From contig CAXUDB010000002.1 of NCBI GenBank assembly GCA_964249755.1, positions 1,426,001 to 1,490,000 on the forward strand: a stretch of DNA of 64,000 nt. Reading direction: 5' to 3'. The stretch is from Ilyomonas sp964249755. GTDB lineage: Bacteria; Bacteroidota; Bacteroidia; Chitinophagales; Chitinophagaceae. Positions within the stretch are counted from its first letter, which is position 1. Every line of letters begins with the position of its first letter. Positions 32,320-41,477 of this stretch are shown piece after piece. The notes under the pieces were generated by a model. That model ran no database searches and was not told the DNA's origin. It saw only the letters and a program-made list of their open reading frames with translations. Made by a program: the position numbers and the translations under genes.

Positions 32320-35300
32320 TTACAAAGAAAAAGTAACGCCCGTAACTGCTACCGACTGCATGGTTTTATCGCCGGACGATTTCTTAACCACATAAAGCGT
32401 ATGCATTTTGCCATCGCTAACCGGTGCAAGCGTAATGCTGACTGTTTTCTGTGTAACTGGTGTTTTATCTCCGGTTGAATTTGCCTGTATTACAGATTGA
32501 CCTATCACCTTTCCATCAGGCGAATCTAACCGTAATTCTAAAGAATTGCTACCCGATAAAACGCCCTGCCAGCCTACACCGAGCGTAGCTTTTTTAATGC
32601 CACTCAGGTCAATACTATCTAAAGCAAACCAACCTTCGGAAGAAGAAAGAATTAAGAGAGCCATACCGTTGTACGACATCGGCGAAGCTTCTTTTACATG
32701 CGTAATGCCTTCCAGCGATACCACCGGGCTATGCAGTGCTGCGTAGCCTGTGCCGGTAAGTGGTTTGATGCTTGCACCACCTTTGTCGGTGTAATCGGCC
32801 GTGAGATAAAGCGTGCCATTAGGTGTTGCAGGCTTGCCCAATGTGGCTTGCACAGTACCAGTTGGCGGAAGCGATTTTTTATTTTGATTGTTGGCTAACG
32901 ACAACACCCAGGCAGCGAGCGTTTTTGCGTCGCCCTGCGATAAATTGGGGTGTGCGGACATGACCGCTTCGCCCCATACGCCGCCGCCGCCTTTGATAAT
33001 TTTATTGGCGAGATAAACCATGGCGCCTGCATCGTTTTTATACTTCTCTGATACTGCCGTGAAGGCTGGTCCTACCGATTTTTCAGCCAGTTTATGACAG
33101 GCTTTGCAATCGAGCGATTCCATAAGGTTCTTGCCCATCATCGCTTCGCTGATTACCTGGTGACCTTGCGGCGCACCCGCTTTATCATGACCTTCCCTAT
33201 AATCGGCCGTAACCATCAGGTTGCTGTCATTGAGGGTGGTGCCATCTTCTTTATCGCGCACCGAAACGCTGTAGCTGACCGGCTTGCCGGGGAAATAGAA
33301 GGTTTGATTTCCATTAACGTGAATCATTACATCAGGTGCCTCATTGCCTGCATATACACTTACGATGTTGCTTTTGGCTGTTTCTTTTTTATCGTCTTTT
33401 ACTTCGGCATAAATCGCATAGTCGCCCGCCGTAGTTAATGTGGTTTGCAGCTTGGGTTCTTTTGTTTCCACTGTTTTGCCGCCTATGTGCCACACATACG
33501 TTAGCTTATCATTGTCCGGGTCTCTGGCACCTACAGTAGCTTCAATGTTCATAGGTAACGAGCCTGAAGTTTTGTTCACCTGAATGCCGCTTACTTTTGG
33601 TGCCCGGTTACCGTTGTTGTAGTCAATGCGCACGAGGCCGGCATCGGCATTTTTGGCAAACCAACCGCTGCCATACTCCACGATGTAAAGCCTGCCATCC
33701 GGTCCTAATTCCATATCGGATGGATTGTTCAGCTTCATCCCTTCCAGAAAAGGTTCCATGTTATCGAAGTCGCCATTGGGTTGCATGGTTACTACTTTTA
33801 TCCAGCCGCGCATCCATTCGTAAATAAACAATTTACCATTGTAATAATCGGGATAGCGTGTTTTTTCGGGGAAGGATTCATTATAATAAACCGGACCTGT
33901 CATCGCACTTCGCCCACCGGTGCCAACCTGGGGAAAATCTGGTGAAGTACCGTAAGGGTACCAGATGAACGCAGGCTGTGCAGGCGGAAGATCGGTGAGC
34001 CCGGTGTTATTCTGCGAGAGATTCTTTGGATGAGCCGGATCAAATGGTTTTCCAGATTCGCCGGTGAGATAATTATAAGAAATGTAAGGATAATTATTGC
34101 CGATAAACAGTGGCCATCCAAAATAACCGGCTTTGCGTGCCTGGTTCATTTCATCATAGCCTTTTGGTCCGCGGGTTTCTAAACTGTCTGTGTTAGAGTC
34201 GGGACCTATTTCGCCCCAATACAAAAACCCTGTCTTTTGATCCACCGAAATGCGATAGGGATTGCGGTCGCCCATTACATAAATCTCGGGCTTGGTTTTA
34301 TCCGTTCCCTGTGGAAATAAATTTCCTTTAGGAATGGTATAGCTGCCATCTTCGTTCACCACAATACGGAGAATTTTACCCCGCAGATCATTGGTGTTAC
34401 CTGCAGTTCTGCGGGCATCAAACTGAAGATGTCCCGGCGCGTCATTCAAAGGTGCAAAACCATGACTTACAAACTTCTGATTCGGCTCATCAAATGGTGT
34501 TGAGTTATCGCCGGTAGAAACAAATAAAGTACGGTTTTTTCCGAAAGCGATAGAGCCGCCGGTATGGCAGCAAATCTCCCGCTGATCGTAAAACTGAAGA
34601 ATGACTTTCTCGGTGCTGTTGTCTATCGTATCATTATTAAAAGTAAAGCGGGACAAGCGATTCACTGACGTATCAGCAGGACAGTAATAGATATAAACAT
34701 AGTGGTTGTTGGCGAAGTTGGGATCTTTCTGAATCCCTAATAAACCCTGCTCTGCATTTACGCCGGGCGTATGCAATGTTTTCCAGTACACGTTTAAAAA
34801 ACCCACCTGTTTTACTGACTGATCCTTGTCTTTATACATCATGATTTCGCCGCGGCGCTGGGTTACCAAAACATCTAAGTTTGGCAATACGGTTAGTTCC
34901 GTAGGTTCGAAGAAATTGCCGGTTACTAATTGCGTTTTGGTGAAGCGGTCAGCATCGGGTGTACGCAGCGTTTTCACCTTTGCATAATTGAGGCTTTCAT
35001 TGTCGCCAATGGCATATTTGATTCCGTTTAATAAATGCATTAAGTAGGCCGGGTCGCTGTACGATTCTTTCGTATGTCCCAACTCCGTATACCAGGCTCT
35101 GCCGCCATCGTATTCATGATACCAGGCCATGGGATGATTGCCTTTCATGTTGCCGCCTTCATAGCTCTTCTCATCAATCTTCAACAACACATGCAGACCG
35201 GAATCCATGTTCTTGAAATTGTACCATTCATCTTTGCGCGACCATTTGGCTGGTAAATGTTTGGTGGAAGCATCATTCGCATCTACTACTTCAATGGTTG

Positions 35301-35736
35301 CCTGCTGCTGCGCAGGATGACTGTCGAACGTAGCACCTACCAAACGATGATACCAACCCCAATGATAACCCGCATCTGTTGCAGCGTGGACGCCAACAAA
35401 GTTGCCGCCTGCCTCTATGTAGCGCTGGAAGTCGGTTTTCTGCGCGGTGGTAAACAAGGTATCATCCGGATCGGTATTGCTGAGGAAGATAACGGCAGCA
35501 TACTTCTTTAAAGTATCTTCGGTAAACCATTCGGCATTGCTGGTGGTGTCCACATCAAAGTTGTTTTCTTTACCCAGTTTGATGACTGCATCAGTAGCTA
35601 CCGGGATACAATCGTGAACAAAGCCGGCTGTTTTGGTAAACACCAGCACCTTGGGTTTGGAAGAAAGCAAATGACAACTTGAAAACAGGAAACAAAGCAC
35701 ACCGAACGCGGTGGCAGACAACAAGAATCGCTTCAT
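32320..35736 (-). CDS. Lipoprotein with ThuA, PQQ-type sugar dehydrogenase, PKD, cytochrome c and CBM modules
   Basis: 1138 residues, exported as a lipoprotein (MKRFLLSATAFGVLCFLFSS then C21). Modules in order: a ThuA-like trehalose-utilisation domain at about 28-245 (KVLVFTKTAGFVHDCIPVAT, GGNFVGVHAATDAGYHWGWY); a glucose/sorbosone dehydrogenase propeller at about 260-700 (LPNLDVLVTQRRGEIMMY, RGKILRIVVNEDGSY); a PKD domain at about 715-800; a further beta domain; a cytochrome c domain with CKACHKLAEKSVGPAF as the haem site; and a C-terminal carbohydrate-binding-like domain from about 990 (YLTADYTDKGGASIKPLTG). It is known as a frequent Bacteroidota architecture. Probably oxidises sugars and passes electrons to the haem. 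Neighbour Gfo/Idh/MocA enzyme supports sugar metabolism. Confidence 0.9.
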   Translation of the reverse strand: MKRFLLSATAFGVLCFLFSSCHLLSSKPKVLVFTKTAGFVHDCIPVATDAVIKLGKENNFDVDTTSNAEWFTEDTLKKYAAVIFLSNTDPDDTLFTTAQKTDFQRYIEAGGNFVGVHAATDAGYHWGWYHRLVGATFDSHPAQQQATIEVVDANDASTKHLPAKWSRKDEWYNFKNMDSGLHVLLKIDEKSYEGGNMKGNHPMAWYHEYDGGRAWYTELGHTKESYSDPAYLMHLLNGIKYAIGDNESLNYAKVKTLRTPDADRFTKTQLVTGNFFEPTELTVLPNLDVLVTQRRGEIMMYKDKDQSVKQVGFLNVYWKTLHTPGVNAEQGLLGIQKDPNFANNHYVYIYYCPADTSVNRLSRFTFNNDTIDNSTEKVILQFYDQREICCHTGGSIAFGKNRTLFVSTGDNSTPFDEPNQKFVSHGFAPLNDAPGHLQFDARRTAGNTNDLRGKILRIVVNEDGSYTIPKGNLFPQGTDKTKPEIYVMGDRNPYRISVDQKTGFLYWGEIGPDSNTDSLETRGPKGYDEMNQARKAGYFGWPLFIGNNYPYISYNYLTGESGKPFDPAHPKNLSQNNTGLTDLPPAQPAFIWYPYGTSPDFPQVGTGGRSAMTGPVYYNESFPEKTRYPDYYNGKLFIYEWMRGWIKVVTMQPNGDFDNMEPFLEGMKLNNPSDMELGPDGRLYIVEYGSGWFAKNADAGLVRIDYNNGNRAPKVSGIQVNKTSGSLPMNIEATVGARDPDNDKLTYVWHIGGKTVETKEPKLQTTLTTAGDYAIYAEVKDDKKETAKSNIVSVYAGNEAPDVMIHVNGNQTFYFPGKPVSYSVSVRDKEDGTTLNDSNLMVTADYREGHDKAGAPQGHQVISEAMMGKNLMESLDCKACHKLAEKSVGPAFTAVSEKYKNDAGAMVYLANKIIKGGGGVWGEAVMSAHPNLSQGDAKTLAAWVLSLANNQNKKSLPPTGTVQATLGKPATPNGTLYLTADYTDKGGASIKPLTGTGYAALHSPVVSLEGITHVKEASPMSYNGMALLILSSSEGWFALDSIDLSGIKKATLGVGWQGVLSGSNSLELRLDSPDGKVIGQSVIQANSTGDKTPVTQKTVSITLAPVSDGKMHTLYVVKKSSGDKTMQSVAVTGVTFSL

Positions 35737-36114
35737 AAAATGGCGGAGAAATTTGTATAAAAATAAAGCCTGCGGCTTAATCTGCCCTTACAATTTTTCT
35801 GCGGATGGGATAAGCCCCATTTCAGGTGTGGGTATGAGTGGAAGAAGTGAGAGGAAAAGACAGGAATAGGATTATAGTGCACCGTGCTTAGCGAGACTTG
35901 CTGGGAAGAAACATTATCTCTTTCGCTGCTTTGATTCAAGTTAGTCACGATAGCGAATAGAAGAGGAATTTTCGCAAAAAAATGGCTTAGAATGGTTCGC
36001 TGCTAGCTGTCCGTAGCGTACTTCATAGCTGCATCAGTTTAGATAAAGATATATTGTTTCATAAAATTACCACTGCTGACTAAGATATGTCAGCCGCTTT
36101 GGCAGCAAGTTGTG
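35737..36114. other. Intergenic stretch, nothing recognised
   Basis: About 378 bases upstream of the ThuA-PQQ gene and downstream of the next minus-strand gene. No repeat family member, clear hairpin or open frame with protein-like content was found. Confidence 0.4.
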
Positions 36115-36693
36115 TTAGCGGCTGCTTGTTGTAATAATCGGCTTATAGTCAGCATAATTATACTCGTCAGGTAAACTCATAATTGGCAATGTCTTCACTG
36201 TCTTCTTCCCTGTAATATAATTATGAGATTTAAGTTTAAATGTGATATTGCTTTCCTTAGAAGTAACATCGATAGTAATGTGTTCTATTGTGTCTAACAA
36301 TAAACCTTTCCATTTCAATTTTGTTGCGCCTCCACCGCCATTTCCAAGATAATAGCCAACGACTATTTTCTTGCTACGATAAAATGTCGGATTAGCCAAA
36401 TAGTCTAATTGCTCGCAGTGCTTAAAAGTCTTTTTCAGTGTGTCATACAAATAAGCTTCAATTCCGTTTTTCTCACCGGTGCCGGACTGTCCATAAAATT
36501 CTATCAAAACATCTTGAAATCTGTCACCGTTTAAGTCTAATAAAGTATCTCGTCCACCCATTGGATAACTACCATTCTTTTTTAAATTAGTAATAAGCTT
36601 TTGAGCCTTTCCCTTTATCAACATAGTTTGTCCCAATGCAACAGAAGACAACAAAAGAAAACTAGTCGAAAGAAAAAATAAACGTGATGTCAT
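36115..36693 (-). CDS. Exported protein of unknown function
   Basis: 192 residues with signal peptide (FFLSTSFLLLSSVALGQ). One Asp-rich calcium-loop-like segment (LLDLNGDRFQDVLIEFYG) resembles a single FG-GAP/VCBS blade, followed by YDTLKKTFKHCEQLDYLANP and beta strands. It may be a small dosage-sensing or binding protein. No known family. The neighbour across the array E is divergent. Confidence 0.65.
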   Translation of the reverse strand: MTSRLFFLSTSFLLLSSVALGQTMLIKGKAQKLITNLKKNGSYPMGGRDTLLDLNGDRFQDVLIEFYGQSGTGEKNGIEAYLYDTLKKTFKHCEQLDYLANPTFYRSKKIVVGYYLGNGGGGATKLKWKGLLLDTIEHITIDVTSKESNITFKLKSHNYITGKKTVKTLPIMSLPDEYNYADYKPIITTSSR

Positions 36694-36905
36694 ATTAATA
36701 GTCGCTCACACAATATTATACGCAACGCTCCAAACCATCAATTTTTATTTCTCTCATTATCAACCTGTTTTGGGTTCATATAAAATGTTGTTGTACATGT
36801 CAACGACATCAATAATTTTACCCTCCCTTTTCACACCAGCTACTTACAGCGTTATCATCACCACCTGTCAACCCCTATGAAGCCGAAACAGCATAAAACC
36901 AGCAA

Positions 36906-37178
36906 ACAAAAAAACATTGTTTACAAACACAAAAGCATTGTTTATAAACAACAAAGCGTTGTTAGCTAACAACAGTGCATTGTTTATAAACAATGATTCG
37001 TTGTCTTCAAACAACGAAGCGTTGTTAGCTTACATCAGTGCATTGTTTACAAACAATGATGCGTTGTTTACAAACAACAGTGTGTTGTTAGCTAACAATG
37101 GTCCGTTGTTTATAAACAATGTTGCTGTGCTTGCCAACAATGATTTTGTGTCTGTCAACAACGCATCTAAAACAACAG
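36906..37178. repeat. Self-complementary 21-bp-period array E (13 units)
   Basis: Thirteen 21-bp units from 36906. Each starts ACAA and holds CGTTGT or CATTGT after the variable part. Many units are inverted repeats in themselves (ACAACG AAG CGTTGT), and junctions are palindromes: GTTGTTAGCTAACAAC (16 bp perfect) and TTGTTTATAAACAA (14 bp perfect). RNA from either strand could fold into a chain of hairpins. Both strands read as NNxALFI-type heptapeptides because of the symmetry. It lies between divergent genes. The rest of 36694-37345 holds a possible promoter (TTTG 37274, TACTTTTA 37299) and nothing else recognised. Confidence 0.85.
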
Positions 37179-37345
37179 AAATTATCGCTTGAGCAGTCGT
37201 CTCATTTCTCCCGTTGCTTTTTTCTCTTTTATGGTTCTTTAATATTATTCTAATTATTTTTTAAGCGTCAAAATTTGCCGCTACCTGTGCACCCTTTTTA
37301 CTTTTACAGCATCATTAATTTTTTAATTTTTAAAAACTTTCTTTT

Positions 37346-38017
37346 ATGAGAGCCATTGTGGTATTACTTATTTGGACAAGGATGAAACAGTCTGAGATTT
37401 CTTCCTTTGCTATGAATGTTGTAGCTAAAATGACCGGCAACATTTTATTTCCCAATCCTGCTGTGAAGCTGGATGATCTGCAGAAATCGGCTTTAGAGTT
37501 TGCTGAAAAATTTGGCAACCGGAAAAACGGCAAGAACGCGCGTGCCGAACTGAAGCTGGCAAAAGCCAACCTGTTTCTGCTGCTGAAAAGCCAGGCAGAC
37601 TATATTAACGGGATTGTGAAGGAGCAAACCGACCCGCTGGTGAGAGACGAGATGATTACTTCGGCAGGCATGGTTTCCACCAAAGGCAGTGCGTCGAAAA
37701 GTACAGTGCCGGAACAGCCTAAGGTTCCGAAAGTGGGCTATGCAAATGGTGAAGTGCGGCTGAATGTGCCGGCAGTGAAAGGGGCGAGTTCTTATTTGTG
37801 GGTGATATTCTTTGGTGCGCCGTTCGGCATAACCGTAACCAACGGGCAGATAGAAATAGATCAGAAAGCAAAATATATTATGATACCCGTGGGCAAAGCG
37901 CGCGAGGTAGTGAGCAATGTGGCGGTGGGTGCAGATATAACCGTGCAGGTGCTGGCGCAAAACGCTGCGGGCAAAAGCAGCTTTAGCCCTGCGGTGGCTT
38001 TTCATACCGGTGGGTAA
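37346..38017 (+). CDS. Protein with fibronectin type III-like C-terminal domain, unknown function
   Basis: 223 residues, without a clear signal peptide. The N-terminal half is helical and charged (LQKSALEFAEKFGNRKNGKN, ARAELKLAKANLFLLLKSQA). The C-terminal half is a beta sandwich of fibronectin III type (VPKVGYANGEVRLNVPAVKG, VGADITVQVLAQNAAGKSSF). Similar paired architectures are common as hypothetical proteins in Chitinophagaceae, often in several copies; the role is unknown. Start at ATG 37346; another in-frame ATG lies at 37382. A terminator follows directly. Confidence 0.7.
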   Translation: MRAIVVLLIWTRMKQSEISSFAMNVVAKMTGNILFPNPAVKLDDLQKSALEFAEKFGNRKNGKNARAELKLAKANLFLLLKSQADYINGIVKEQTDPLVRDEMITSAGMVSTKGSASKSTVPEQPKVPKVGYANGEVRLNVPAVKGASSYLWVIFFGAPFGITVTNGQIEIDQKAKYIMIPVGKAREVVSNVAVGADITVQVLAQNAAGKSSFSPAVAFHTGG

Positions 38018-38040
38018 GTTTTGGAACATGAATGGAACGA

Positions 38041-38068
38041 AACCATCTCATTGCGGGATGGTTTTTTT
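38041..38068 (+). terminator. Rho-independent terminator
   Basis: AACCATC / GATGGTT stem with flanking partial pairing, then TTTTTTT, 24 bases after the stop at 38017. Confidence 0.85.
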
Positions 38069-38136
38069 GTGCCCTGCCGTTTGCAGTCCCTGCTTTGCAA
38101 ACGGGTTGTAATATTGCATTGTCAATACAGTATAAC

Positions 38137-40518
38137 ATGAAAATGAGAGGCGTTTTTGTAGCGTTGCTGCTGTTGTGCGCAGCGGGGTTGTTCGGGCAAA
38201 GCGGTAGGATAACAGGCATCGTTAGGGATGATAACGGGAAGCCGATTGCTTATGCAACTGTTGGTGTTCTCCATACATCCATTGGCACCGCCTGTGATAG
38301 TGTTGGACGTTTTTTTTTGCAGAGCTTGCCAGTGGGGCAATACACGCTTCGGTTTGCTGCGGTAAGTTTTAATGCGGTAGAAAGAAAGGTAACTGTGTCT
38401 GATGAACCGCTGAACTTAATGATACGTTTATCTGTCTTTTCCACAGATGAAGATGTAATAGTAAACCGATCTGATGTATTAGGCAACGTAACCGTTACCG
38501 CAGAAAAGCGCGAAGAGAAGGTGCAGGCAATACCCGCAGGCATCTCTGTTATCACATCAAAAGCAGCTGAGGATTACCGGTTGTGGAACAGCAACCAGTT
38601 GTCTTCTATCGTGCCTTCTTTATATTCAGATAACTCGGGTGACGAGCGCAATGTAACATCGCTAAGAGGAATCGTTACCACGTCGTATGATCCGGCGGTT
38701 GCTACTTACATTGATGGCGTGAATCAATTCACACTGGATACTTATATTGGTACGCTTACCGATGTGGAACGCATCGAAGTGTTGCGGGGTCCGCAGGGCA
38801 CTTTATATGGAAGAAATGCAATGGGCGGTGTGATCAACATCATTACCAAACAACCTACTAATAAACCCGAAGCATTTGCTGAAGTGAACTTAGGTAATTA
38901 TGGTTTGCAGCGTTACACAGCCGGCTTTAGAGTGCCTTTGGTAAAAGATAAACTGTTTGCCGGCGCTTCTTTTCTATACACTCAGCGGGATGGTTATTAC
39001 ACAAATGATTTTGACAACCGCAACTTTGATAAGCAACACTTATTTTACGGGAATTATTATTTAAAGTATTTGCCCGGCCAACATTGGATGATTACTGCAA
39101 ATGCGAAGCACCAGGAGAACCGGAATAACGGTGCGTTTCCTTTGGTAAACGGATTGGAAGAAGCCTTTGCTAATCCCTATCACCTGAATCAAAATGCTAC
39201 AGCGAAAATGATAGATAACAACTTCAACACATCGCTTGTTGTCAATCATTCAGGCACAGCGCTGAACTTCACCAGCATCAGCTCTTACCAGAACAATTAC
39301 CGCATTTACAACGCACCGCTTGATGGCGATTTTTCGCCTTATGATGTTGTGAGCATTATAAACAATTATGGCAAAGAATACAACAACACAAAAGTCTTCA
39401 CGCAGGAATTCAGGATTAACTCTGCCAATGAAAAACAACGATTGAAATATACGGCCGGCGCTTACTATTTCTACCAACACAGCCCGGTGAAGCAGGGCAC
39501 TTATTATGGCGAACTGGCGAACGCAGTATATGGTGTAGGCGATTCATTATTTACTGTTGTGAACAAGTCTATTGGTAAGGGAAACGGCATTGCATTTTAT
39601 GGGCAGCTGCAATATGCGCTTACGCCGAAACTGAATGTGGTAGCCGGCGCACGGTATGATGATGAGTACCGCAAACTCTCGGTAGCAAGCGAATATCAGA
39701 AAGGAGAGGTTAGTTTTCCATCTTTGCCCGACACATCGGCATCGGCACGCTTCCATGCCTTCTCTCCAAAGCTGAGTCTGCAGTATATCGTGGCTAATAA
39801 CAGCAACGTGTATGCGACATATACGAGAGGTTTCAGGACAGGCGGATTGTCACCTGTCTCTTCTGATCCATCACAACCTCCGCTTTACGCTTATTCACCC
39901 GAGAACAGTAATAACTTTGAGATAGGGAGCAAGAATGTGTGGCTTCACAACAAGCTTCGGGTGAACCTGACAGCCTTTACAACTTATGTGAATAATGCAC
40001 AGGTACCAACGCTGGTTTTGCCTGATGCCATAACCGTAATCCGCAACACAGGCAAGCTGCGCACAAAAGGAATAGAAGCTGAGCTGGATGCCACGCCCGC
40101 CAAGGGTTTGGAGCTTACTTATAATCTTGGCATCGTTGATACAAAATATAAATCGCTTAAGCTATCGCAGAACGGAAATGAAGTTGATTTGGAAGGCAGG
40201 AAACAAATTTATACGCCTGCTTTTACGTCGCTGCTGGCAGCGCAATACAATTTTATTCTGGGTAAAGAAAGCAGGTTGTCAATTCGGGGTGAATGGAATA
40301 GGAAGGGCAAAACCTATTTTGATTTCGCAAACACAATAGAGCAAAAAAGCTACAGCTTATTCAATGCAAGAGCCGGCATCAGCACAAAACATTTCGGTGT
40401 GTTTGTTTGGGCGCAAAATATCGGCGACAAAAAATATATCGCTTATGCGTATGATTTTGGTGCGGTTCATTTGGGTGTGCCACGCACTTATGGCATAACC
40501 CTGAATACAAAACTCTAA
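38137..40518 (+). CDS. TonB-dependent outer-membrane receptor
   Basis: 793 residues. Signal peptide (MKMRGVFVALLLLCAAGLFG), a carboxypeptidase-regulatory-like domain at about 22-110 (GRITGIVRDDNGKPIAYATV), a plug (NVTVTAEKREEKVQAIPAGI; VERIEVLRGPQGTLYGRNAM) and a 22-strand barrel ending in GAVHLGVPRTYGITLNTKL. It imports a ligand across the outer membrane using TonB/ExbBD energy. The siderophore-type signature GRNAMGGVINIITKQP and conserved NVYATYTRGFRTGGLSP suggest an iron-chelate receptor rather than a SusC protein. The esterase gene 10 bases downstream may process the ligand, as esterases do for ferric siderophores. The start is set at the signal peptide; upstream frame is open by 35 codons. 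Confidence 0.9.
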   Translation: MKMRGVFVALLLLCAAGLFGQSGRITGIVRDDNGKPIAYATVGVLHTSIGTACDSVGRFFLQSLPVGQYTLRFAAVSFNAVERKVTVSDEPLNLMIRLSVFSTDEDVIVNRSDVLGNVTVTAEKREEKVQAIPAGISVITSKAAEDYRLWNSNQLSSIVPSLYSDNSGDERNVTSLRGIVTTSYDPAVATYIDGVNQFTLDTYIGTLTDVERIEVLRGPQGTLYGRNAMGGVINIITKQPTNKPEAFAEVNLGNYGLQRYTAGFRVPLVKDKLFAGASFLYTQRDGYYTNDFDNRNFDKQHLFYGNYYLKYLPGQHWMITANAKHQENRNNGAFPLVNGLEEAFANPYHLNQNATAKMIDNNFNTSLVVNHSGTALNFTSISSYQNNYRIYNAPLDGDFSPYDVVSIINNYGKEYNNTKVFTQEFRINSANEKQRLKYTAGAYYFYQHSPVKQGTYYGELANAVYGVGDSLFTVVNKSIGKGNGIAFYGQLQYALTPKLNVVAGARYDDEYRKLSVASEYQKGEVSFPSLPDTSASARFHAFSPKLSLQYIVANNSNVYATYTRGFRTGGLSPVSSDPSQPPLYAYSPENSNNFEIGSKNVWLHNKLRVNLTAFTTYVNNAQVPTLVLPDAITVIRNTGKLRTKGIEAELDATPAKGLELTYNLGIVDTKYKSLKLSQNGNEVDLEGRKQIYTPAFTSLLAAQYNFILGKESRLSIRGEWNRKGKTYFDFANTIEQKSYSLFNARAGISTKHFGVFVWAQNIGDKKYIAYAYDFGAVHLGVPRTYGITLNTKL

Positions 40519-40527
40519 CTACCAGAA

Positions 40528-41361
40528 ATGATGCGAACAAAGAAAGGATGGTTGGTATTGCTGTTTGTTGCTTTTGCAACACTTGCACAAGCGGCGACTG
40601 TAGATACTATTGTCACCATGAGCGCTTCCATGCATAAGGACATTAAAGCGATAGTTATCACGCCTAAAGGGTATGTAAAAAGCAATCAATACCCGGTAGT
40701 TTACCTTCTGCACGGCTATAGTGGCAACTATGCTGACTGGATTACAAAAGTCCCCGGCATCACTTCTTATTCCGACGCTTATAATTTGATTATCGTTTGC
40801 CCGGATGGTGATTATAATAGCTGGTATTTTGACAGCCCGGTAGATAGCACCAAACGTTATGACACTTATATTTCTACCGAACTGGTTAATTGGATAGATC
40901 ACCATTATACAACCATAGCTGCGCCGGAAGGCAGAGCCATTACGGGTTTGAGTATGGGTGGTCATGGCGCTTTGTATTTGGCTTTTAAACACCAGGACGT
41001 GTTTGGTGCGTGTGGCAGCATGAGTGGCTGTGTAGACATCGAGCCTTTCACGGGAAGCTGGGACATCGCTCAAAAATTAGGTGATTATGCAGATCATTAC
41101 GGCGATTGGAAGAACAACTCGGTGATGAATCTTGTTTATTTATTGCAGGGCAAAAACCTGCCGATCCTGTTCGATTGCGGTACCGAAGATTTCTTTTATC
41201 CGGTCAACCGGAAGCTTCACGAAAAGATGATTCAAAACAGCATTCCGCACGATTTTATTTCGCGTTCGGGCACACATAACTGGGAATATTGGACAAATGC
41301 GGTAGGCTACCAAATGCTGTTCATGCATAATTTTTTTGCAAAAACTAAAAGCAATCAGTAA
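40528..41361 (+). CDS. Esterase of the FrmB/enterochelin-esterase-like family, exported
   Basis: 277 residues with a signal peptide (LVLLFVAFATLAQA). Alpha/beta hydrolase core: VVYLLHGYSGNYADW, nucleophile GLSMGGHGALY (Ser142), the acid probably in FDCGTEDFF and the catalytic His in SRSGTHNWEYW. Complete triad. It starts 10 bases after the TonB receptor, so they are one transcription unit. With a receptor of siderophore type, it may cleave an imported ester ligand, for example a ferric siderophore; this is inferred from context only. Family members also hydrolyse acetylated glycans or S-formylglutathione. Confidence 0.85.
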   Translation: MMRTKKGWLVLLFVAFATLAQAATVDTIVTMSASMHKDIKAIVITPKGYVKSNQYPVVYLLHGYSGNYADWITKVPGITSYSDAYNLIIVCPDGDYNSWYFDSPVDSTKRYDTYISTELVNWIDHHYTTIAAPEGRAITGLSMGGHGALYLAFKHQDVFGACGSMSGCVDIEPFTGSWDIAQKLGDYADHYGDWKNNSVMNLVYLLQGKNLPILFDCGTEDFFYPVNRKLHEKMIQNSIPHDFISRSGTHNWEYWTNAVGYQMLFMHNFFAKTKSNQ

Positions 41362-41477
41362 ACGGAGATGAGAAGACACGAAGAGAAGGTTTTACTGTGT
41401 TTGGGAATCTTACGTTCATTCTGCTGAATTGTAAATTAGTGTTCAAAAAAGTTGTGCCTTCACGGTTACAGTAAGGT

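Noticed and set aside
36917..37192. A 91-residue Asn/Leu-rich repeat protein
   Set aside because: It is array E read in one frame; its symmetry gives nearly the same peptide on both strands, which points to DNA-level repetition rather than coding.
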